Positions 19,464 through 28,438 of a stretch of DNA of 50,726 nucleotides are shown piece after piece; positions within the stretch are counted from its first letter, which is position 1, and every line of letters begins with the position of its first letter. The stretch spans positions 1-50,726 of the forward strand of contig JAUZPM010000008.1 of assembly GCA_030705925.1 (NCBI GenBank), in the 5' to 3' direction. Origin of the DNA: Bacillota bacterium. GTDB lineage: Bacteria; Bacillota; Clostridia; Oscillospirales; Feifaniaceae. Position numbers and translations under genes: made by a program. The notes beneath the pieces were generated by a model. It did not search any database. It saw nothing but the letters and a program-made list of their open reading frames with translations, and was not told the DNA's origin.

Positions 19464-21215
19464 TTAACTTATCTTCTTAGGCTCCGAAAAGCTGCCTATC
19501 CTCATTTCCCCGCCCTCTTTTATAAAATGCAACATTTGTTCATATTTGCCTTCTGGCCCAGCCGACGTCGCATATTCATAGATGATCTTTATGCCGCCGT
19601 CGCTTGCTATTAAGCTATAGTTTTCGACCCATGGGCTTGACGTGCCTGTCACCCAGCCCATATCCTCATACCACTGTTTTTTGGAACTCTTAAGGGAATT
19701 GCTTAGAAGATCATACTGCGCCCTGCCCTGACGGTCTTTGACAGCCTGTGCCCATTTTCCGGCAACCATAAACTTTGCCTCATTATCCTTTATTTTTTCG
19801 CTTGCGCCTTCTTTTATTATGACACTTTTGGCGATTTCAAGCACTGTTTTTTCGTCAGCTTTTGACGAGTCAAAACTAAGATCATAGGCAAAAGCACTAT
19901 TTTCGGGTATCAGGTAAACATGAAGCTCGTCAACATATGAATCGTCCATTGCCGCCGCAGGCTTTGTTCGTCTGATAACAGTCTCAGTCGCCGGATAGCG
20001 AAGCCCGTCGAGCTTTTTTGTGCTCAGCGTTTCTGCATGATTGCCTTCAAACTGTGAAATCGGTAAAGTCGGGTCATAATTTAACACCGACAGAGAGCCT
20101 TGGTCTTCAGAGTCTTTTTTAAATGAAACTGTGCCGTCAAAAGCTGCTTCAACATTCCAACTCGCAGGTGCTGACAAGCTATATAAATCTGTGCTGTAGG
20201 CTTTAAATGAATTATTTATAGTTGTTTTTGTCTCTGCGTTATCGCCATACACAACAGACACTCCGAAAATACTTATTATAATGATAACTGCACAGAGGGC
20301 TAAAATGCCCTTTTTCTTTTTATTTATATTGAAAATATTTTTAAAACGCTCTTTCAAAATACTCTTCCCTCCATAAAAATAGGTGGATAATGCCGGACTG
20401 TGCGCGCTGTTTTTACTCACAGCCTTTAAAATCGCTTCGCTGTAACGCTTTTTATAATCGATATCAGCATTTTTGATCACTTCACTGTCGCAGACTATCT
20501 CAACGTCCCTGTCCGCTGCATAAACCATCAGATATATGAGTGGATTGAACCAGTGAAGCGCGTTTGCAAAAATCAGCGTTAGTTTATACCAGACATCCTT
20601 TCGTTTATAGTGTATGAGTTCATGCTTTAAAATCACCGGCAGATCATTGCCATCAAATTCCTGCTCCGGCAAAAGAAGAATAGGTTTAAAAAATCCTGTC
20701 ATCATCGGGCTTTTAATCTTTTTGCATACCAAAACTCTTATATTTTTGGAAACCCTTGCCTCATTTTTTACTAAGCGCCATAATGAATTTATTTTTTCAT
20801 CAGCGGGTTTTGAATATCTTCTGATATTTTTCAAAAATATAAAGTATCCGCCAATATGATAAATAATAAATAATACAAATCCAACCGCCCAAATAAACGA
20901 AATAGTTTTTTTAAAGTCGATTTTATTATTTGATTGCGTTTCATTTTTATCAGAGGTCAAGTATACCGCAGATTGATGATCAGCTTGACTGATCGATTCA
21001 ATATAATTAGCTGGAATATTTATATTTATCGGCTTATTTTCTGTTTTTATATCAAAAGGAAAAATAAGCCTTAAAGCAATAATGAGCCACACAAAATATC
21101 TCCATTTTGCTGAATATCTCCGGTTTATAAACGGAAAAAGCAGCAGTAAAACGGCAACTATCAAAGAAGTAGATAAAGAAGTTTGAGTTATCAGCCTGAA
21201 AAATGATTCAAGCAC
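19464..21215 (-). CDS. BlaR1/MecR1-type M56 metallopeptidase sensor with non-penicillin-binding C-terminus
   Basis: This is a membrane signal transducer of 583 aa. Four membrane helices and a cytoplasmic zinc protease (HELIH, 198-202) match BlaR1, which on stimulation cleaves BlaI. After the last helix (about 300-322) the extracellular part of about 260 aa lacks the transpeptidase SxxK/SxN/KTG motifs of true beta-lactam sensors. It instead looks like two small alpha/beta domains of unknown ligand. It starts two bases after blaI, forming an operon under BlaI operators. A signal other than penicillin is likely (inference). Confidence 0.88.
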   Translation of the reverse strand: MLESFFRLITQTSLSTSLIVAVLLLLFPFINRRYSAKWRYFVWLIIALRLIFPFDIKTENKPININIPANYIESISQADHQSAVYLTSDKNETQSNNKIDFKKTISFIWAVGFVLFIIYHIGGYFIFLKNIRRYSKPADEKINSLWRLVKNEARVSKNIRVLVCKKIKSPMMTGFFKPILLLPEQEFDGNDLPVILKHELIHYKRKDVWYKLTLIFANALHWFNPLIYLMVYAADRDVEIVCDSEVIKNADIDYKKRYSEAILKAVSKNSAHSPALSTYFYGGKSILKERFKNIFNINKKKKGILALCAVIIIISIFGVSVVYGDNAETKTTINNSFKAYSTDLYSLSAPASWNVEAAFDGTVSFKKDSEDQGSLSVLNYDPTLPISQFEGNHAETLSTKKLDGLRYPATETVIRRTKPAAAMDDSYVDELHVYLIPENSAFAYDLSFDSSKADEKTVLEIAKSVIIKEGASEKIKDNEAKFMVAGKWAQAVKDRQGRAQYDLLSNSLKSSKKQWYEDMGWVTGTSSPWVENYSLIASDGGIKIIYEYATSAGPEGKYEQMLHFIKEGGEMRIGSFSEPKKIS

Positions 21216-21217
21216 TC

Positions 21218-21604
21218 CTATTCCCCCTTCGATGCTTCATCGATAAACCGCCGAAGCTCGTCAAGCTCCTTTTCGCCGATCTCTTTGCTGTTATAGAGAG
21301 ACGAAACAAATGTTGTGACGGAATTGCCGTATAACTTTTCAAGAAATGACCTGTTTTCATACTTAAGATAATCCTGCTCATCAATTAAAGGGCGGTATAT
21401 ATTGCTTTTTCCGTCCTTTTCCACGCTTATAAAGCCTTTTTGGGCAAGTCTAGACAGAAAGGTCAATACTGATGTTATCTTCCAATTTCTTTTCCCTTTA
21501 AGTTTTTCAATTACGTATGCCGACGATACAGGCTCACCCGCTTCCCAAAGAACCATCATTATTTCAAGCTCAGAATCCGGAAGCCGTTTCATTTCATTAT
21601 CCAT
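21218..21604 (-). CDS. BlaI/MecI/CopY-family repressor
   Basis: This is a 128-aa winged-helix repressor (LPDSELEIMMVLWEAGEPVSSAYVI...NWKITSVLTFLSRL), typical of BlaI in length and DNA-binding helix. It should bind as a dimer to the palindromes just upstream and be inactivated by cleavage by the adjacent M56 protease. A start at either of two nearby Met codons is possible (MDNEM). No beta-lactamase gene is adjacent, so the regulated output may be the pair itself or unlinked genes. Confidence 0.92.
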   Translation of the reverse strand: MDNEMKRLPDSELEIMMVLWEAGEPVSSAYVIEKLKGKRNWKITSVLTFLSRLAQKGFISVEKDGKSNIYRPLIDEQDYLKYENRSFLEKLYGNSVTTFVSSLYNSKEIGEKELDELRRFIDEASKGE

Positions 21605-21614
21605 AATATCATTC

Positions 21615-21674
21615 CATTCTACAATTGTCGAATGCCTTTGTTTATATTCTACACTCGTAGAATATAAATGTCAA
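21615..21674 (-). promoter_or_regulatory. Promoter and twin operators of the BlaI-type repressor
   Basis: On the minus strand TTGACA (21674-21669) and TAGAAT (21651-21646) are 17 bases apart. A palindrome with 12-bp arms around ACTC (21641-21668) fills the spacer and the -10 box. A second related palindrome, CATTCTAC-AATT-GTCGAATG (21615-21634), lies centred 30 bp downstream. Both fit ATTCTACNNNNGTMGAAT. This is a clear autorepression layout. Confidence 0.85.
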
Positions 21675-21684
21675 TAATATAAAT

Positions 21685-21721
21685 AAAAAAAAATCCCTGC
21701 GGCAATTTAATGCCGCAGGGA
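21685..21721 (-). terminator. Terminator of the rhamnose operon
   Basis: TCCCTGCGGCA and TGCCGCAGGGA form a perfect 11-bp stem with a six-base loop, followed on the minus strand by nine T. It ends rhaB-fucO-rhaA-rhaD and insulates the BlaI promoter. Confidence 0.9.
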
Positions 21722-21735
21722 ATAAATTATTGAAC

Positions 21736-22551
21736 TTATTTGTTCAGAAATCCTTCCTTAGGAGTAACGTGGAATGCGTTTGCTAAAATCCAAAGCTGCT
21801 CGTCTGTTATAGACTGCTTTATTTCATGATTCATTACTTTGATATAAATCTCTGCGGCTTTTTCAACCGTTTCGATGAGTCCAAACGCTTCGTCGATGTC
21901 ACGGCCGGTGCCAAAAATGCCGTGCTGACCCCAAACGACAAGTCTGTATTCCTTCATCTTTTCAGCGGTAGCCCTGCCGATCTCATCGTTTCCGCAGAGC
22001 ATCCATGGCAAAACGCCGACGCCGTCCGGGAATACGACAAGGCACTCGGTGCACATCTGCCACAAAGTGCGGGTAAACTCACGCTCGCTAAGATCGTGAA
22101 CAAAAGTCATTGCGACAACATTAGTTGCATGAGTATGTATGACGATACGATGCTTCGGATCAACTTTAAGGCGTTCGATATGGCTCATGAAATGTGCCGG
22201 AAGCTCGCTTGTAGGTCTGCCGCCGTCTTCAAATCCCCAAAGGATACCGATGCTTTTTCCGTCTTCGGCAACCTTGATTATTCCAAGGCAGTCGGCCGGT
22301 TTCTTTAAAACATTGCGGAAATATTTTCCCGTGCCTGTGACCAAGAATATCTTTCCAGCAAGATCTACTGCGTGGAACGTTATCGGTATCCACTTTTTGA
22401 CTGTATCGAGGTCAAGATATTGCTTTACCTCTTCAGGATCGAGTATAAGGCTTATATTTCCGCCGTTGCGCTCATCCCAGCCCATACGATACATATTATC
22501 CGCAATGTCACAAAACTCCGTTAAAAACGGCGCCTTTAATATATCTTTCAT
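21736..22551 (-). CDS. rhaD: Rhamnulose-1-phosphate aldolase
   Basis: This class II zinc aldolase splits L-rhamnulose 1-phosphate into dihydroxyacetone phosphate and L-lactaldehyde. The 271 aa match the family length. Motifs include GNISL near the N-terminus, the phosphate-binding TGTGKYFRN, and zinc ligands in HTHATN and GQHG. It begins one base after the rhaA stop and ends the operon. Confidence 0.95.
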   Translation of the reverse strand: MKDILKAPFLTEFCDIADNMYRMGWDERNGGNISLILDPEEVKQYLDLDTVKKWIPITFHAVDLAGKIFLVTGTGKYFRNVLKKPADCLGIIKVAEDGKSIGILWGFEDGGRPTSELPAHFMSHIERLKVDPKHRIVIHTHATNVVAMTFVHDLSEREFTRTLWQMCTECLVVFPDGVGVLPWMLCGNDEIGRATAEKMKEYRLVVWGQHGIFGTGRDIDEAFGLIETVEKAAEIYIKVMNHEIKQSITDEQLWILANAFHVTPKEGFLNK

Positions 22552-22552
22552 T

Positions 22553-23806
22553 TCAAACCCTCTTGCTTAAAACATTAACTTCATATTCTTTTGCGAGCTT
22601 CAGCCAATCCTCACGAACAGGAACGCCCTGCATCTCGCAGTAATAGTCCCAGACTGCCTCAGCCGGATAGGATTTTAACTCTTCCATCATTGCAAGGCGG
22701 CTGGTATAATCGCCTGAAAGCTCAAGCTTCTTAAGTTCATCAGTAGGCTCAAGCAGAGCTCTCAGCAGTGCTTTCAGCATGTTCCGAGAGCCGATAGTCC
22801 AGGCTGCTATACGATTTATGCTTCCGTCGAAAAAGTCAAGCCCGATATGCGTTCTGCCTAAAAATCCTCCGCGAACCAAAGCATATGCGATATTCTGCAG
22901 TTCGTCGTCCAAAATGACTACATGGTCGCTGTCCCATCTTACAGGACGGCTGACATGAAGCAGCAGCTCATCCGTAAAAAGCAGAACGGAAGATATTTTA
23001 TCAGAAATTACCTCAGTAGGGTGAAAATGTCCCGCGTCGAGGCAGACAAGCTTGCCGTTTTTGACAGCATATCCTACACAGAATTCGTTTGAACCAACGA
23101 CATAGCTTTCGGTTCCAATGCCGAAAACCTTGCTTTCAACCGCATCAACATTATACTTTTTATCAATCGGCTCGGCAAATACCTCGTCAAGCGCCTCCAT
23201 CATGCGGCGGCGCGGGGCGACACGGTCGACCGGAATGTCTTTATATCCATCCGGAAACCAGAAATTAGTAACACATTTCTGTCCAAGCTCACGCCCGAAA
23301 TATTCGCCGATTTTACGGCTTAATTTACAGTGACGGATCCAGAAATTACGAATCTTGTCATCTGCACTGCTGATAGTAAAACCGCTGTCAGCGAACGGAT
23401 GAGAGAAACAGGTAGGATTGAAGTCCAGCCCCAAGCCGCGCTCTTTAGCCCAGCGAACCCATGTTTCAAAGTGTTTTGGCTCAAGCTCGTCAAGATCGAC
23501 CTTTTCATCTGTATCCGCATAGATTGCATGCAGATTCAACTTATGTTTTCCAGGTATAAAGGACAATGCCTTGTCAAGATCCTGCCTGAGTTCATCAGGC
23601 GTGCGGGCAGCCCCAGGATAGTTGCCCGTAACCTGTATACCGCCGGTCAGCTCATTGTTAAATAAAAATCCCTTAACATCGTCGCCCTGCCAGCAGTGAA
23701 GTGAAATTTTAATGTTTTTCAGTTTTTCTATTGCACGGTCGGTGTCAACCCCGAGCCCTGCATACAGCTCACGAGCAAGTTCGTAAGCCTTTTGTGTGCT
23801 GCCCAT
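22553..23806 (-). CDS. rhaA: L-rhamnose isomerase
   Basis: This is the metal-dependent isomerase converting L-rhamnose to L-rhamnulose, first step of the pathway. The 417 aa show RhaA hallmarks: [38 protein letters not shown] and the metal-site region [11 protein letters not shown]. Length is normal. It lies 19 bases downstream of fucO and one base ahead of rhaD. Confidence 0.97.
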   Translation of the reverse strand: MGSTQKAYELARELYAGLGVDTDRAIEKLKNIKISLHCWQGDDVKGFLFNNELTGGIQVTGNYPGAARTPDELRQDLDKALSFIPGKHKLNLHAIYADTDEKVDLDELEPKHFETWVRWAKERGLGLDFNPTCFSHPFADSGFTISSADDKIRNFWIRHCKLSRKIGEYFGRELGQKCVTNFWFPDGYKDIPVDRVAPRRRMMEALDEVFAEPIDKKYNVDAVESKVFGIGTESYVVGSNEFCVGYAVKNGKLVCLDAGHFHPTEVISDKISSVLLFTDELLLHVSRPVRWDSDHVVILDDELQNIAYALVRGGFLGRTHIGLDFFDGSINRIAAWTIGSRNMLKALLRALLEPTDELKKLELSGDYTSRLAMMEELKSYPAEAVWDYYCEMQGVPVREDWLKLAKEYEVNVLSKRV

Positions 23807-23825
23807 TTGTTCACATCCGTTTCGA

Positions 23826-24977
23826 TTAATAAAGTGATTTATATAATTTCAGAATATCAGCAACGCTTGTCTCTCTCGGGTTGCCGCCTGTGCATACGTC
23901 TGCATAAGCCGCCTCTGAAAGTGCCTGCAAGTCTTCTTCCTTTACACCGATTTCACGCAGTGTTTTCGGGATGCCAACGTCTTCAGACAGTTTTTTAACT
24001 ACATCAACTGCCGCTTTACGTGCAGTTTCGATATCCATTTCGTCAACATTCTTTACACCCATAGCGCGAGCGATCTCACGGAACTTGTCGCCTGTGCAAG
24101 GTGCGTTGTATTCCATAACTGTCGGCAGAATAACAGCGTTTGCAACACCGTGCGGCGTGTCATAGAAAGCGCCGAGAGGATGAGCCATCGAATGAACTAT
24201 GCCAAGACCGACATTAGAAAATCCCATACCGGCAACATACTGAGCTAGAGCCATATCTTCCCTGCCTGTCAGCTCTCCGGCAACAGCAGAGCGCAGTGAA
24301 CGTGAAATGATTTCTATTGATTTAAGATGAAGCGTATCCGTAAGCTCCCAAGCGCCCTTTGTTGTATAGCCCTCGATTGCGTGTGTCAAAGCGTCCATTC
24401 CTGTGGAAGCTGTAAGACCTTTCGGCATTGAAGACATCATGTCAGAATCGATTACAGCTATAACCGGGATGTCATGCGGGTCAACACAGACAAATTTACG
24501 TTTTTTCTCTTCATCAGTTATAACATAGTTGATCGTAACCTCTGCGCCTGTTCCAGCAGTTGTAGGAACGGCAATGATCGGAACGCTTTTCTTCTTTGTA
24601 TTTGCAACGCCCTCAAGGCTTCTAACATCGGAAAACTCAGGGTTGTTAACTATGATGCCAATACCCTTTGCAGTATCGATCGGTGAGCCGCCGCCTATTG
24701 CGATGAGATAGTCAGCGCCTGCAGCTTTAAATTTTTCAATGCCGTTTTTCACGGTTGTGATTGCAGGATTAGCCTTAACTTCATCATATACCTCATATGC
24801 GAGTCCAGCGTTATCTAGCATAGTCGTTACTTTGCCGGCAACGCCGAACTTTACGAGCGCCTTGTCAGTTACAACGAGTGCCTTTTTAAAACCGCGATTT
24901 TTGACCTCGTTAACGATCTCAGCAATTGCCCCTTTACCGAAATAGCTAGTTTCATTCAAAATCATTCTGTTTGCCAT
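23826..24977 (-). CDS. fucO: Lactaldehyde reductase / iron-dependent alcohol dehydrogenase (FucO-like)
   Basis: This 383-aa group III alcohol dehydrogenase has the NAD-binding [13 protein letters not shown] and the iron-ligand region [16 protein letters not shown]. Within a rhamnose operon it most likely reduces L-lactaldehyde, the RhaD product, to L-1,2-propanediol, regenerating NAD+ during fermentation. The start is ATG 24977 (MANRMILNE), with GGAGTG upstream; the in-frame extension to 25160 runs into rhaB and is rejected. Substrate is inferred from context and close similarity to FucO. Confidence 0.92.
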   Translation of the reverse strand: MANRMILNETSYFGKGAIAEIVNEVKNRGFKKALVVTDKALVKFGVAGKVTTMLDNAGLAYEVYDEVKANPAITTVKNGIEKFKAAGADYLIAIGGGSPIDTAKGIGIIVNNPEFSDVRSLEGVANTKKKSVPIIAVPTTAGTGAEVTINYVITDEEKKRKFVCVDPHDIPVIAVIDSDMMSSMPKGLTASTGMDALTHAIEGYTTKGAWELTDTLHLKSIEIISRSLRSAVAGELTGREDMALAQYVAGMGFSNVGLGIVHSMAHPLGAFYDTPHGVANAVILPTVMEYNAPCTGDKFREIARAMGVKNVDEMDIETARKAAVDVVKKLSEDVGIPKTLREIGVKEEDLQALSEAAYADVCTGGNPRETSVADILKLYKSLY

Positions 24978-25005
24978 TTTAACACCACTCCTTTTTAATT
25001 TATGT

Positions 25006-26472
25006 TTACAGCCCTGCAATTCCCTTGAATTTAGGATAATGCATCTCCCATTCATCAGATTGGTGAGGTGCAAATTGCTGTATATCAACCGCGGCACGAA
25101 CAGCCTTTCTCGCATCTTTAAGATCGGCAAGTTCGCCAGCGGCAATAAGCTGAACCGCAATATTACCTATTACCGTTGCCTCGGCAGGCCCGGCATTTAC
25201 CATAACTCCACATGCTCCGGCAGCCATCTTGCATAAAAACGTATCTTTTATTCCGCCGCCTACGATATGCAGAATCTCAAAATCATACCCAGTGAGTGAT
25301 TTCATCGTTTCAAACGCGTATTTATACTTCATAGCAAGGCTCTGATATATACAGCGCATCACTGCGCCCCTGCTTTCAGGGACAGGCTGACCCGTTTCAC
25401 GGCAGAATTTGCGAATACGCTCAGGCATATTGCCTGGGGCCTCAAACAAAGGCGCGTCAGGATCAATAAAGCTTTCAAACGGCTCTGTATCAAGCGCCTC
25501 ACGCTCAAGATCGTTAAAGGAAACCGTCTGACCCTCACGCTGCCACTGACGGCGTGATTCCTGTATAAGCCATAGACCCATTATATTTTTGATAAAGCGG
25601 ATCTTATTATTGTATCCGCCCTCGTTAGTGAAATTAGCTCTGGCGGCATCGTCTGAAACAACCGGTTTGTCAAGTTCTGTCCCAAGAAGCGACCATGTTC
25701 CGCTGCTGATATATGCGAAATGCTTGACTTTAGACGGAACTGCCGCAACCGCCGATGCGGTATCGTGTTCGCCTACCGCGACAACAGGAACTGGTTTGCA
25801 TCCGAGTTCTTCACAAATTCCTTTGCTCAGCATTCCATATGTACTGCCCGGCTCGATTATTGACGGAAAAATGCCAGAGGGAATACCTAGTTTTTCAAGA
25901 AGAGTTTGATCCCAGTCGCGTGTATGAGGATTTAAAAGATTAGATGTCGACGCAACTGTATACTCGGCATGCTGTTCACCAGTCAAAAAGTAAGCTAAAA
26001 GATCCGGGATAAAAAGCAGCTTATCGACGCCTTCAAGCCCGCCGCTATGAGCAAGATAGTACAGCTGATACAGCGTATTTATGCGCATAAATTGTATGCC
26101 CGTGCGCGAAAACAGCTCATCTTTTGAAACTTTCTCGTATACTTTTTCTGGAACTCCCTCAGTTCTTGCATCACGATAATGCACAGGGTTTTGCAAAAGG
26201 CGCCCTTCTTTATCCAAAAGCCCGAAGTCGACACCCCATGTATCTATACCGATACTGTCGAATCCGCCGCCGAGAGCGACGGCTTTCGATATTCCCTGTT
26301 TAATTTCAAAAAACAGCCTTAAAATATCCCAATGAAGCGTTCCCCCTATCATTACGGGGTCGTTTGAAAATCTATGTATTTCTTCGATTTTTATCTTGCC
26401 GTTCTCAAGCGTTCCAAGCATTGCTCTTCCGCTTGACGCGCCAAGGTCAAAAGCAAGCATTTTTTTTGCCAT
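25006..26472 (-). CDS. rhaB: Rhamnulokinase
   Basis: This FGGY-family sugar kinase phosphorylates L-rhamnulose at O1. The 488 aa show the N-terminal phosphate motif DLGASSGRAMLG, the RhaB-specific GIDTWGVDFGLLD, GEHDTASAVAAVP and the ATP-site GGGIKDTFLCKM. The start is ATG 26472 with GGAG five bases away. It is the first gene of the operon, transcribed away from the DeoR regulator. Confidence 0.96.
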   Translation of the reverse strand: MAKKMLAFDLGASSGRAMLGTLENGKIKIEEIHRFSNDPVMIGGTLHWDILRLFFEIKQGISKAVALGGGFDSIGIDTWGVDFGLLDKEGRLLQNPVHYRDARTEGVPEKVYEKVSKDELFSRTGIQFMRINTLYQLYYLAHSGGLEGVDKLLFIPDLLAYFLTGEQHAEYTVASTSNLLNPHTRDWDQTLLEKLGIPSGIFPSIIEPGSTYGMLSKGICEELGCKPVPVVAVGEHDTASAVAAVPSKVKHFAYISSGTWSLLGTELDKPVVSDDAARANFTNEGGYNNKIRFIKNIMGLWLIQESRRQWQREGQTVSFNDLEREALDTEPFESFIDPDAPLFEAPGNMPERIRKFCRETGQPVPESRGAVMRCIYQSLAMKYKYAFETMKSLTGYDFEILHIVGGGIKDTFLCKMAAGACGVMVNAGPAEATVIGNIAVQLIAAGELADLKDARKAVRAAVDIQQFAPHQSDEWEMHYPKFKGIAGL

Positions 26473-26685
26473 ATATGCTCCAAAACCGCATAACTTTTAG
26501 CGGCTGCCGCATTTTCGGCAAGCGGCATACCAAGATTATCTTTAGACAGTTGTAAAGAATATAAAAAAGTATTATTATAATATCACACGTGTTCATTTTC
26601 ATCTATATTTGAGCGTCATGTTGTTTAATCAGCATAAAAAACTAGTGTAGTGAGCAAAAATAATCACAAGAAACAGGAGAAACCT
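26473..26685 (-). promoter_or_regulatory. Divergent control region of the rhamnose operon and regulator
   Basis: The 213-base gap separates divergent rhaB and the DeoR gene. It holds a TATAAT-like AT-rich core on both strands (about 26570-26582) and an 8-bp palindrome ACACGTGT (26585-26592). In the rhaB leader a 6-bp hairpin TGCCGC/GCGGCA (26505-26527) occurs. ACACGTGT is a candidate DeoR operator. No clear cre site was found. Confidence 0.4.
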
Positions 26686-27456
26686 ATGCTTACACTTGAA
26701 AGGCATAACAAAATTCTTGAAATCCTAAACAAGAAAAAGTCTGTTACCGTGAATGAACTGAGCAAAAAACTTTTTGCCAGCCCCGCAACGATTCGCCGTG
26801 ACCTTACAGCAATGGAAAAGTCAGGGCTAATCACTCGATCACACGGCGGCGCAGTTCTATATGAAAGCTCAAATGCAGAGCCGTCACAGGTTATTCGTGA
26901 GCACGAAAACATAAAGGAAAAAAAGGTCATTGCAAACCTTGCTGCTGATTTTATAAAAAATTCATACTCTATTTTTTTGGATTCAAGCAGTACAGCGGGA
27001 TTTCTTGTCCCGCATCTTACTAGATTTCGCAACCTATCAGTAGTAACAACAGGAATAAAAAACGCGTTGCTGCTTATGGAAAAAACGGATGTGCGTGTTC
27101 ATGTCCCGGGCGGCATGATTGCTCCGAATTCAAACACTATCACCGGCAGTGACACACTTGAATACATATCACATATCAATGTCGACGTGGCATTTATTTC
27201 ATGTGCCGGGATTGACACCATTTCGGGCATCACCGAGGGATCATTTGAACAGTCACAGCTTAAACGGAAAATGCTGTCGAATGCAAAATCCAGGATTCTT
27301 CTCTGTGACAGCAGTAAATTCGGACATACCTTCTTATGCCGAACCTGTGATTTTAACGGCATAGATTATTTTATAAGTGATAAAACGCCTGATGCAGAAC
27401 TTGCAAACGCTATAACTACAGCAGGGTGTGAAATAATAGCTGAAGATAACCTATAA
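26686..27456 (+). CDS. rhaR: DeoR-family regulator, probable rhamnose repressor
   Basis: This 256-aa transcription factor has an N-terminal DeoR helix-turn-helix (VTVNELSKKLFASPATIRRDL) and a C-terminal sugar-phosphate sensor domain of the ISOCOT fold (DSSSTAGFLVPHL...GG...SCAGID). It is divergent from rhaB, and Bacillus subtilis RhaR (formerly YulB) is also a DeoR protein controlling rhamnose genes. It therefore probably represses the operon until rhamnulose 1-phosphate accumulates (inference). The start ATG 26686 has CAGGAG seven bases upstream, preferred over a GTG at 26650. Confidence 0.85.
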   Translation: MLTLERHNKILEILNKKKSVTVNELSKKLFASPATIRRDLTAMEKSGLITRSHGGAVLYESSNAEPSQVIREHENIKEKKVIANLAADFIKNSYSIFLDSSSTAGFLVPHLTRFRNLSVVTTGIKNALLLMEKTDVRVHVPGGMIAPNSNTITGSDTLEYISHINVDVAFISCAGIDTISGITEGSFEQSQLKRKMLSNAKSRILLCDSSKFGHTFLCRTCDFNGIDYFISDKTPDAELANAITTAGCEIIAEDNL

Positions 27457-27493
27457 TAAAAAAATAAATTATTGCGCACTTTAGTAAATTTTA

Positions 27494-27521
27494 ACACCTT
27501 TTTCCCCTTTTTCATATAATA
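27494..27521 (+). promoter_or_regulatory. Sigma-K-like promoter of the ferritin-like gene
   Basis: AC (27494-27495), 17 bases, then CATATAATA (27513-27521) matches the sigma-K pattern AC-N16/17-CATANNNTA. It lies about 30 bases before the start codon, with no good sigma-A -35 at the matching spacing. Confidence 0.45.
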
Positions 27522-27550
27522 ATATGTAATATTTAAAAGGGGGATCCCGT

Positions 27551-28057
27551 ATGCAACACTATGGAAATAATCCCGATAATGAGGGTAATGCTCCTCAGTA
27601 CACTCCCTATATGTCACAGGACCCTTATGGCTATAACAACGGTCTATCGGTGGCACTTCAGCTTATTCGTGATGCATTAAGCGGCGAGACTGAAGACAGG
27701 ATGTTCTACGAATACCTGATAAGCATTGCCCCATCAGAAGAGGAAAAACGAATCATCGAAAGCATCCGTGATGACGAGATGCGGCATTACAGCATGTTCA
27801 GGCAGCTTTATTACGAACTGACAGGTCAAATGCCCACAATCGCTCAAGAGCCGACTTTTGAAAAACCTGCTTCATATTGTGATGGTATCAAACGCGCGCT
27901 TTTCGGCGAACAGAATGCAGTAAGAAAATACCGCCGTATACTTTTTGCGCTTCAGGACAGAAGACAGATCAATATGCTTACAGAAATAATAACAGACGAG
28001 ATCCGTCACGGAATACTTTACAGCTACATATACTCAAAAAACGGCTGCGATGTGTAA
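27551..28057 (+). CDS. Ferritin-like di-iron domain protein, possibly spore-associated
   Basis: This 168-aa protein has a Tyr/Gln/Pro-rich N-terminus (1-30). A four-helix ferritin-like fold follows with two ExxH motifs, EMRH (76-79) and EIRH (150-153), and helix Glu residues near 46-54 and 120. This is the ligand set of a di-iron site. It resembles rubrerythrin-type proteins found in clostridial spore coats, and the sigma-K-like promoter supports mother-cell expression, but this is inference. A strong AAAGGGGG precedes the start. No rubredoxin-type CxxC centre is present. Confidence 0.8.
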   Translation: MQHYGNNPDNEGNAPQYTPYMSQDPYGYNNGLSVALQLIRDALSGETEDRMFYEYLISIAPSEEEKRIIESIRDDEMRHYSMFRQLYYELTGQMPTIAQEPTFEKPASYCDGIKRALFGEQNAVRKYRRILFALQDRRQINMLTEIITDEIRHGILYSYIYSKNGCDV

Positions 28058-28089
28058 TCTCCTTGCATTATAGACTATGCAAACTCAAA

Positions 28090-28133
28090 AAAATGGGCTG
28101 CTACAAATCGAAAGTTTTATAGCAGCCCATTTT
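28090..28133. terminator. Bidirectional terminator after the ferritin-like gene
   Basis: AAAATGGGCTGCTA (28090-28103) pairs with TAGCAGCCCATTTT (28120-28133), with T-tracts on both sides. On the minus strand it follows the conserved repeat at 28134. Confidence 0.85.
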
Positions 28134-28390
28134 CAGCCTGCCGAAAAAGGACGCGCACCGCAAAAGCGATTCATAGGTGAAAACGCAAAATGGAAGTATC
28201 AGGCTTTCAAACGCACTCTTCCTGTTAAGTTATAAAAATCAAAAATAGCGCAAGCGTCCCCATATCGAGGCACCTTTGCAAACTTTACCAACAGGCGCCC
28301 TGCTGTATGCATCATCAACGAGCACCTGCTTTTCGTCTGACTGCCCTTTTCGAGCGTCTGTCAACTTATCAAACAACTTTTTAAATAAGT
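28134..28390 (-). repeat. Non-coding gap with conserved terminator-associated sequence
   Basis: This is the body of a 381-base gene-free gap. The 28134-28175 part is shared with 40718-40760 (about 34 of 43 positions), and both copies sit immediately 5' of a terminator stem on the minus strand. The rest (28176-28390) can form small stems, for example CAGGTGC/GCGCCTG on the minus strand. It contains a stop-free run of about 59 codons without an ATG or ribosome site, which I do not call a gene. It looks like a dispersed intergenic repeat rather than a pseudogene. Confidence 0.5.
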
Positions 28391-28392
28391 CG

Positions 28393-28425
28393 AAAAGAGC
28401 CTGCTTTAAAAGCAGGCTCTTCTTT
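28393..28425 (-). terminator. Terminator of rpsB-tsf
   Basis: AAGAGCCTGCTT and AAGCAGGCTCTT form a stem of about 12 bp with a short loop, followed on the minus strand by TTTT. It lies about 18 bases after the tsf stop. Confidence 0.85.
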
Positions 28426-28438
28426 TGAATAAATTAAA

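Noticed and set aside
19464-21604. Beta-lactam resistance operon
   Set aside because: No penicillin-binding domain in the sensor and no beta-lactamase nearby; only the regulatory logic is shared.
24978-25160. 61-residue extension of the FucO-like protein
   Set aside because: It overlaps the rhaB 3' end and precedes the GGAGTG site; the family starts at MANRMI.
28200-28390. Small minus-strand coding gene after tsf
   Set aside because: There is no ATG, only TTG/CTG/ATT starts without a ribosome site, and the region adjoins a dispersed repeat.
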